Of a stretch of DNA of 54,274 bases, positions 50,102 through 54,274 are shown in pieces. Both the position numbers and the translations under genes were made by a program. Positions within the stretch are counted from its first letter, which is position 1. Each line of letters begins with the position of its first letter. Source of the DNA: Sporolactobacillus shoreicorticis (GTDB taxonomy: Bacteria > Bacillota > Bacilli > Bacillales > Sporolactobacillaceae); contig NZ_JAMXWM010000031.1 of NCBI RefSeq assembly GCF_024125445.1, forward strand, positions 1 to 54,274, given 5' to 3'. Below the pieces are notes generated by a model. That model worked only from the letters and a program-made list of their open reading frames with translations. It made no database searches and had not been told where the DNA came from.

Positions 50102-50140
50102 ACGGGGGATTGCTATTCGGCGGTTCCCCGTTTTCTTTTT
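50102..50140 (+). terminator. Rightward hairpin-terminator in the gap
   Basis: ACGGGGGA pairs with TTCCCCGT (one G-U), followed by TTTTCTTTTT. No rightward gene precedes it, so it may end a small RNA starting near 50040-50070 (AT-rich) or protect the leftward genes. Confidence 0.5.
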
Positions 50141-50142
50141 AC

Positions 50143-50169
50143 ATAATAAAGCCCCGGTATTGACCGGGC
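50143..50169 (-). terminator. Leftward terminator of the accessory operon
   Basis: Read leftward, GCCCGG pairs with CCGGGGC around TCAATA (a single-base bulge) and is followed by TTTATTAT. It follows the 100-aa gene. Confidence 0.6.
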
Positions 50170-50172
50170 AGT

Positions 50173-50475
50173 TTAATCAGCGTATATTCTGTTTATTTTT
50201 ATTTTAGGATTATCCGGATCATCTAAGTTTAGGATAAAGAAGGTAATAATTATAGCGTCAATAGTTTCATATTTATCTTTAAGAGTCCTCCAACAAAAAT
50301 AGCATTCTTCTCCGACTTTGGGAATATAATTGTCTACGAGTTCAAAACCGTCTTTTATAGTTGTGTCGAATCCATATTCTTTATACATTAGTTGGCTGAG
50401 GTCATTAAAATACATTGTTTTACCCTTAATGTTGTGATTAAGTGTTCGTACGAAAAGTTGATATTTTTTATTCAT
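50173..50475 (-). CDS. Hypothetical protein
   Basis: 100 aa, alpha/beta (YKEYGFDTTIKDGFELVDNY, then YETIDAIIITFFILNL). GAAAGGAGAT precedes the ATG at 50475, which overlaps the AP2 gene's stop. No family recognised. Confidence 0.68.
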   Translation of the reverse strand: MNKKYQLFVRTLNHNIKGKTMYFNDLSQLMYKEYGFDTTIKDGFELVDNYIPKVGEECYFCWRTLKDKYETIDAIIITFFILNLDDPDNPKIKINRIYAD

Positions 50476-51143
50476 TTTTTATCTCCTTTCGGGGTGGCAT
50501 TATTTTTATCTACGTCTAAATAGGGTTTAAAATACTTTTCTTCCGCCGCTTTACGTGCGGTTGCTGCATCTTCCAACTTAGAAAAGGTTCCTAGATAAAT
50601 ATTTTTATTTTTTATCTGTATACGAGCGACATATCTTTGTTGCCGTTTATTAAAATAGACGCCTTTTACACCCGTTTTATTGTCTACTCTAATTTTTCTT
50701 TTTAAGGTTGGGACGAGTACATTTTCAACCCGATGTGCTTCTTTAAAATCATTAATTTTGTTTCTATGTTCTTGCGCTTTGCAACCGCAAGATGTTGTAT
50801 TCCCTGTTGTTAAATCATGTCCGATAACATCTAATTCGGTACCGCAAGCGCATCGGCAATGCCAAATTAAGCGCCCATTTTTGTCTAATTTGTTTGTTTC
50901 GCTAATAACCGTCAATCTTCCAAATTTCACTCCGATTAAATTTTTGCGGTTTTTAGATGGCCGATTCCGGAGACAACCGCATGATTTTGTATGCCCGGAA
51001 CGCAGTTCTTTAACGGTTAATACCTTTTCATTACCACAATCACAGTGGCACAGATAACGTCGTATAGCGTTTTTTCGTTCCACTTCTTTTATAGCAATAA
51101 GCCGACCAAAACGCTGGCCGGTTATATCTATTGATTTTCTCAA
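50472..51143 (-). CDS. Zinc-finger and AP2-domain DNA-binding protein
   Basis: 223 aa. Two tandem Cys clusters (CHCDCGNE...SCGC at about 32-56; CRCACGTE...SCGC at about 95-120) are followed by an AP2 domain (NKTGVKGVYFNKRQQRYVAR, YLGTFSKLEDAATARKAAEE). Such proteins occur in homing endonucleases, but no HNH nuclease motif is visible here. It overlaps both neighbours and starts with TTG coupled to the previous gene. DNA binding is likely, target unknown. Confidence 0.85.
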   Translation of the reverse strand: MRKSIDITGQRFGRLIAIKEVERKNAIRRYLCHCDCGNEKVLTVKELRSGHTKSCGCLRNRPSKNRKNLIGVKFGRLTVISETNKLDKNGRLIWHCRCACGTELDVIGHDLTTGNTTSCGCKAQEHRNKINDFKEAHRVENVLVPTLKRKIRVDNKTGVKGVYFNKRQQRYVARIQIKNKNIYLGTFSKLEDAATARKAAEEKYFKPYLDVDKNNATPKGDKK

Positions 51144-51598
51144 AGCTGTTCAACGTCCGCAACTTTTAAAATACTTTTATCTTCATCCGCTTTTTTGACA
51201 AAGTCAAATACGACATTATAAGCAATATCGCCTTTTTCGTAAGCAAACGATTCTTGCTCAACCGCTGTTTCCCAACCATTACGGTCGAAAAATGCAGGCA
51301 GCCCTGTTATTCTTACAGCTTGTTCATCCAGTTCGTGCGGGGTGAATGTTTTCCCAACCAATTCTTGTAACTTGTTTACCATTTGTATTCCCTCCAATTT
51401 TTGTCCAGTTACTTCTTCCATTCCTTCTTGGGTAACAATCCACGTCTTACCGATTTTTCGGATGGTTCCTTTCGGAAATCGTTCCGGATGTTGTTGCATT
51501 ATAGTTTTTACGTAAAAGCGATCTTTTCCCCATAAGAGAGACGCTTCTGATCCGGAATAAATAGGCAATTTGTTTAAATCAAGTTTCAAATCAATCAT
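51140..51598 (-). CDS. HTH-like phage protein
   Basis: 152 aa. The N-terminal 70 residues (IYSGSEASLLWGKDRFYVKT, RFPKGTIRKIGKTWIVTQEG) look like the helix-turn-helix of small phage DNA-binding proteins. The C-terminal half is alpha/beta and ends DKSILKVADVEQL. The start (ATG 51598 after GAAAGG) is uncertain, TTG 51589 is possible. Confidence 0.72.
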   Translation of the reverse strand: MIDLKLDLNKLPIYSGSEASLLWGKDRFYVKTIMQQHPERFPKGTIRKIGKTWIVTQEGMEEVTGQKLEGIQMVNKLQELVGKTFTPHELDEQAVRITGLPAFFDRNGWETAVEQESFAYEKGDIAYNVVFDFVKKADEDKSILKVADVEQL

Positions 51599-51621
51599 CC
51601 TTTCGAGAGGGAGTAAAAAGA

Positions 51622-51990
51622 TTAAGCAAGCTTGTAGCCTTCAAATTTGTAGAAAACTTTGCGACCGCCGTTACGCATTACAGAGGACTTTCCAGCAATT
51701 ACGCCATTAACGACTTCGAAAAATCCATCGTTTGAGCGTTTTGCACCACCTCTTGTAAACGATTGAAGGTAGATGCGATGCTTACCGTAATTCTTCCATT
51801 CGCGCGCTGTATAGGTGCTGTATTCGTTCAGTTCGGAAATGATTTGCGCAATCGATACAACTTTATTTCCTTCTTTTGCTTTTTTCCAAGCCATCTTTAG
51901 TGCCATTGCGAAGTATTGACTAGCCTTACCACCGAATTTTTTCTGACCTTCTTTTGCAATTTCCCAAGCTCTGCTCATTACGTTTTTCAT
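51622..51990 (-). CDS. Conserved phage protein (unknown)
   Basis: 122 aa. SRAWEIAKEGQKKFGGKASQ and YFAMALKMAWKKAKEG form a pattern I recall from many phages and plasmids without known function. It is first in the leftward accessory operon with a good promoter upstream and GGGAGG before the ATG at 51990. Confidence 0.78.
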   Translation of the reverse strand: MKNVMSRAWEIAKEGQKKFGGKASQYFAMALKMAWKKAKEGNKVVSIAQIISELNEYSTYTAREWKNYGKHRIYLQSFTRGGAKRSNDGFFEVVNGVIAGKSSVMRNGGRKVFYKFEGYKLA

Positions 51991-52022
51991 TTTCTTTTCC
52001 TCCCTCTCTTGATTACATTCTT

Positions 52023-52050
52023 ATTATACCACATGTGAGGTTTATGTAAA
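52023..52050 (-). promoter_or_regulatory. Promoter of the leftward accessory operon
   Basis: Leftward TTTACA (52045-52050) and TATAAT (52023-52028), spacing 16. Confidence 0.7.
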
Positions 52051-52065
52051 CCCCCTATGTGGTAT
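52026..52065. promoter_or_regulatory. Operator-like inverted repeat
   Basis: ATACCACAT (52026-52034) and ATGTGGTAT (52057-52065) are exact 9-bp reverse complements flanking the promoter. Their centres lie about 31 bp apart, three helical turns, so dimers could bind the same face. Confidence 0.6.
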
Positions 52066-52083
52066 TATTTTAATTTTTTTTAT

Positions 52084-52108
52084 AAAAAAATATCCCCTAT
52101 CTAGGGGG
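52084..52108 (-). terminator. Terminator of the 128-aa gene
   Basis: Leftward CCCC-TAGATA-GGGG is followed by ATATTTTTTT. Confidence 0.7.
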
Positions 52109-52483
52109 TTCCAAGCTTACATCTAATTCCTGCGGAAAGTAATCCTTAACATGTAGCCGTATCCAATCCACGGCGATACCCTTGTGATACACAACCTCAA
52201 ACAGCCGGCCACGCACATAGACCTCGTATTCTAGCCACGTCCTGCGTGTAAATCGTATATGGTAATCAAAAACCTGTTTTTTATTCTTGCTCATGTCGGC
52301 GGTGACTTTGCTTATGGCATCGTTAAGCTGCTCAATGTAGTGATTTTTAAACTTTAAATGAGACGCAAAGATGGCTTTTCTGTCGACTTCTAAGGCTCGG
52401 CGGATGTAAGGGAGTAGCATATATTCCGTTATGATCTGTTTCTCTTCGGCTGTTAGTTCGGATTGTGGGAAGTAGCCATCCAT
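52097..52483 (-). CDS. Hypothetical protein, possibly SOS-regulated
   Basis: 128 aa. The first half is helical (ELTAEEKQIITEYMLLPYIR); the second is beta-rich (VFDYHIRFTRRTWLEYEVYV). It resembles small Bacillus proteins with unknown role. ATG 52483 has GAGGTG six bases upstream; GTG 52492 is poorer. A LexA-like half-conserved box lies in its promoter. Confidence 0.72.
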   Translation of the reverse strand: MDGYFPQSELTAEEKQIITEYMLLPYIRRALEVDRKAIFASHLKFKNHYIEQLNDAISKVTADMSKNKKQVFDYHIRFTRRTWLEYEVYVRGRLFEVVYHKGIAVDWIRLHVKDYFPQELDVSLEPPR

Positions 52484-52502
52484 TTCAATCACCTCAGCAA
52501 CA

Positions 52503-52561
52503 TTATATACGAACGAATGTGCTTATATCACTGGTAAATAGTACATATGTTCGGTATAATG
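52503..52561. promoter_or_regulatory. Divergent promoters with two LexA-like boxes
   Basis: Leftward TATAAT (52503-52508) and rightward TATAAT (52556-52561) face apart. CGAAC-GAAT-GTGCT (52511-52524) and, on the other strand, CGAAC-ATAT-GTACT (52541-52554) each have one perfect and one degenerate half-site of the LexA consensus. They lie next to each -10. Confidence 0.5.
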
Positions 52562-52581
52562 GTTAAAAAGGAGATGATCGT

Positions 52582-52764
52582 ATGGTGAAATCAATACTAG
52601 ATGAACCATTAACCAAAGAGATTGAAGCAACCATTGTGAAATTGGGGAAGGAATACGAGCGGATGCCTTCTAAAGAAGAACTGGCGAATGAACTTGGAAC
52701 AAGTTTTAAAGATGCAGAAGGCTATTTAAAGAAGTATCAGAAGTCACTTACTAAAATGAGATGA
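52582..52764 (+). CDS. Small HTH-like protein
   Basis: 60 aa, helical (IVKLGKEYERMPSKEELANE-LGTSFKDAEGYLKKYQ), resembling a sigma region 3-like or small regulator fold. AAGGAGATGATCGT precedes the ATG. Downstream of one SOS-like promoter. Function unknown. Confidence 0.7.
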   Translation: MVKSILDEPLTKEIEATIVKLGKEYERMPSKEELANELGTSFKDAEGYLKKYQKSLTKMR

Positions 52765-52770
52765 ACACAA

Positions 52771-52810
52771 AAATACCCATCCACCGCCCAAAGTGAATGG
52801 GTATTTTCTA
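52771..52810 (+). terminator. Terminator
   Basis: AAATACCCAT pairs with ATGGGTATTT, then TC. A close relative lies at 53898. Confidence 0.75.
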
Positions 52811-52883
52811 TGTTAACGTCAGTCATAAATCCGCATAAATATTATCCCATTGGTATTTTATTGATGTAATGATGTACCTCGTT

Positions 52884-52968
52884 AATGTGCGTGATTATGC
52901 GTAGTCACGCATCACAACATGCGTAATGCCGCATAAAAAAATACGTGGTCACGCATGAAATGTGCGTG
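52884..52968. repeat. ATGCGT repeat cluster
   Basis: Several ATGCGT or TGCGTG elements in both orientations occur in 85 bp: AATGTGCGTG at 52884 and 52959, ATGCGT at 52897 and 52919, ACGCAT at 52906 and 52951, with GTAGTCACGCAT and GTGGTCACGCAT as longer pairs. It lies upstream of the secreted protein gene. Possible operator cluster or iterons. Confidence 0.5.
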
Positions 52969-53038
52969 TTTTTGAGAGAAAAATTATGATACTATTATTT
53001 ACATAATATTCCAGTTTATTTTTAAGGAGATGTCATAT

Positions 53039-53410
53039 TTGAAACTAAGAAAAAGCGTTGTTAAACTGTTACTAGTATTAGTATTGATCTTTCCAGTTTC
53101 ATTTTCTACTATTTCATTTGTTCAGCCAAAAGAAGCAAAGGCTATAGTACTTCCAATTGGATTCCATCAATCCGTTGTTTGTTCAACATACGGGATACCA
53201 TCTGATCTTGTAGACTTTTGGACGGGAAAAGTTAAAATGAAAAGATTTACAGACAAGGTTAAAGGAAAAACGGCCTATAGAGATCCTAAGACTAAGTGGT
53301 ATATTGATAAAGACAAAGATGGTCATAAAGGAAGCAAGTGGAAATTAAAGAATAAAAATGGAAAAAGAAAGGCATCGTTAAAAAATGATGGTACAGTCGT
53401 CGGAAAATAG
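53039..53410 (+). CDS. Secreted basic protein, toxin-like C-terminus
   Basis: 123 aa. A signal peptide (KLRKSVVKLLLVLVLIFPVS, cleavage after AKA near residue 36) precedes a short, very Lys-rich mature part ending DKDKDGHKGSKWKLKNKNGK. The D-x-D-x-H-x-G-x-x-W-K pattern is reminiscent of C-terminal domains of polymorphic toxins, from memory only. I chose TTG at 53039 with AAGGAG nine bases upstream; ATG 53030 is directly adjacent to that site. Two small genes follow as possible immunity genes. Confidence 0.75.
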   Translation: MKLRKSVVKLLLVLVLIFPVSFSTISFVQPKEAKAIVLPIGFHQSVVCSTYGIPSDLVDFWTGKVKMKRFTDKVKGKTAYRDPKTKWYIDKDKDGHKGSKWKLKNKNGKRKASLKNDGTVVGK

Positions 53411-53423
53411 GGGAGTGCGAACA

Positions 53424-53651
53424 ATGAAGTCAACTCAATTTGGAAAATGGAAAATCGAAGTAAGCTCTGAAAAAGCTTTGTTTGTTCAAGAAGAAAAGAG
53501 GCTAATTTTACTTAACTCAGATAAGTACTATATGTTCTTAGCTGAATTGGATAAAGAAGACAATATAACAATTCAGAATATAGATTCAGATATTGAGCTA
53601 AATATTTTATATTCAAGTAAAACAATTAAAATTGCTTTTAAAGAAGATTGA
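53424..53651 (+). CDS. Small protein, possible immunity
   Basis: 75 aa, acidic, beta-rich (FGKWKIEVSSEKALFVQEEK, then NILYSSKTIKIAFKED). GGGGAGTGCG precedes the ATG, 13 bp after the secreted gene. It resembles the following protein in layout (both W-x-I start and SS-x-KT near the end), so they may be paralogs. Confidence 0.65.
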   Translation: MKSTQFGKWKIEVSSEKALFVQEEKRLILLNSDKYYMFLAELDKEDNITIQNIDSDIELNILYSSKTIKIAFKED

Positions 53652-53655
53652 ACAG

Positions 53656-53871
53656 ATGAAAAAAAAAGTTTTGAGAAATGGATGGACGATTTTCATCGAT
53701 GAAAATGAATTTAAATCAATAATAGATAAAAATAAAGTGTTTTTATTCTATGATGATTTAAAGGTAGTTAGTGAATTTGAAATTACAACAGAATCAGTAG
53801 TAGTTAAAAGTATTTTTTATCGAGTAAAAATATATTTTAGCTCAACAAATAAGACGCTTATAATAAGTTGA
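53656..53871 (+). CDS. Small protein, possible immunity, paralog of previous
   Basis: 71 aa, beta-rich (LRNGWTIFIDENEFKSIIDK, then KIYFSSTNKTLIIS). Similar layout to the preceding gene. Weak ribosome site (AGAAGATTG). AT-rich compared with the structural genes. Confidence 0.6.
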   Translation: MKKKVLRNGWTIFIDENEFKSIIDKNKVFLFYDDLKVVSEFEITTESVVVKSIFYRVKIYFSSTNKTLIIS

Positions 53872-53897
53872 GAGTAAGATGAAAATGAGATAAACGC

Positions 53898-53933
53898 AAA
53901 ATACCCATCCGCTAACGGACGGGTATTTTAAAT
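53898..53933 (+). terminator. Terminator after the toxin-like cassette
   Basis: AAAATACCCATCCG pairs with CGGACGGGTATTTT around CTAA (one mismatch). It shares AATACCCATCC with the terminator at 52771. Confidence 0.8.
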
Positions 53934-54084
53934 ACTCTATTTGCTGTGCCCCACAAGATCATTATCCATAAACTACGTTGACCGTGCAAGTTGTAGTTTT
54001 GGCAAAAACAGCGGTTTCAATCATCATTAAAACCAAAAATCATCTCAATTTTTGGCACAATATTGGTATTTCATTTGATTTTTA

Positions 54085-54228
54085 ATGTTTTTGCCGTTTA
54101 TTTATTTCTTACTGGTGTGGGCGCAGCAATTGGATGAAGATGGTGACAAAACTGGTGCCGAGTTTTTCCGAAACGCCTATAGTGAAATGAAAAACCAGTT
54201 GTATTTGCTACCAATAAAAGTAGGATAA
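54085..54228 (+). CDS. Weak 47-aa ORF
   Basis: MFLPFIYFLLVWAQQLDEDG start, then a soluble C-terminus (AEFFRNAYSEMKNQLYLLPI). No ribosome site. It could be a real small membrane protein, the 3' remnant of a gene, or chance. Confidence 0.25.
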   Translation: MFLPFIYFLLVWAQQLDEDGDKTGAEFFRNAYSEMKNQLYLLPIKVG

Positions 54229-54274
54229 TCGCATTAAAAACATAGGTCGTAATCTACTGAAATCAATGATTCTA

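Larger units (their letters stand above)
53872..54274. other. Right end with little coding content
   Basis: Beyond the terminator at 53898-53933 I see only AT-rich DNA, a weak 47-codon ORF at 54085-54228, and no copy of the tRNA-Thr 3' end. The phage-host junction is therefore either beyond this point or formed by a very short core. Confidence 0.5.

Noticed and set aside
50472-51143. Homing endonuclease
   Set aside because: AP2 and zinc clusters are present, but no HNH or GIY-YIG catalytic motif can be seen.
52884-52968. CRISPR-like array
   Set aside because: Repeat units are about 6-12 bp in mixed orientation with irregular gaps; no regular spacers and no cas genes.
53940-54274. attR copy of the tRNA-Thr end
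   Set aside because: Looked for GTTCAAGTCCAGTTGGAAGC and shorter parts near the right end; none seen.

Overview
The window is almost entirely one integrated temperate phage in a low-to-mid GC Gram-positive host. Evidence for Bacilli: strong GGAGG-type ribosome sites with frequent TTG and GTG starts, a CGAAC-N4-GTTCG LexA-type box, an IDEAL-domain protein, XkdX, XhlA and LLH-holin families, and a tRNA-Thr whose CCA is not encoded. Genus cannot be fixed from sequence; Bacillales or a Sporolactobacillus-like host is a guess. The phage is a myovirus: it encodes a contractile sheath, tail tube, long tape measure and a full baseplate.

Layout. (1) 1-166: 3' half of tRNA-Thr(GGT), the presumed attL, a terminator and an 11-bp tandem repeat beside the integrase. 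(2) 166-7323, leftward: integrase; a two-gene unit with an ImmA/IrrE-like metalloprotease behind a LexA-type box; a DUF1828/DUF1829 plus DUF6978-like pair; four secreted or membrane-associated proteins in the usual place for superinfection exclusion; and the CI-like repressor. (3) 7324-7468: divergent promoters with GTGCA/TGCAC operators. (4) 7469-22166, rightward early genes: Cro-like regulator, BRO/ORF6C antirepressor, Rad50-like ATPase, RecT, metallo-beta-lactamase protein, SSB, DUF559-like nuclease, DnaD-like replication protein, many small genes, a recU interrupted by a stop codon, a Dam methylase remnant, an intact C5 methyltransferase, and one leftward membrane moron. (5) 22268-23030: late regulator, an AGTATAC palindrome before an extended -10, and a structured RNA ending in a terminator. 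(6) 23054-24170: an IDEAL protein, a MazF/PemK-like toxin and a small unknown. (7) 24245-48601: terminase, portal, scaffold, capsid, connectors, sheath, Fn3 protein, tube, chaperones, tape measure, baseplate, fibre, XkdX, XhlA, exported GH25-LysM endolysin, LLH holin, DUF6275. (8) 48748-53871: accessory genes: a proteasome-like protein with a 55-aa partner, a leftward regulator operon with an AP2 protein, a divergent pair with SOS-like boxes, an ATGCGT repeat cluster, and a secreted basic protein followed by two similar small proteins (toxin/immunity candidate). (9) 53872-54274: little recognisable; no tRNA-derived attR was seen.

Most notable: the capsid and sheath genes both end in CCC-stop, followed by a +1-frame extension that begins an Fn3 domain. 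Over each extension lies an RNA hairpin of identical spacing (5-3-6-3-3) whose outer and inner stems show compensatory changes between the copies. After the sheath, the remaining Fn3 strands start a separate gene about 107 nt downstream. Other leads are the LexA-controlled ImmA-like protease, the late-promoter leader RNA, the proteasome-like moron, the terminal toxin/immunity-like cassette and the nonsense codon in recU. All functions are read from sequence by eye; no database search was run.
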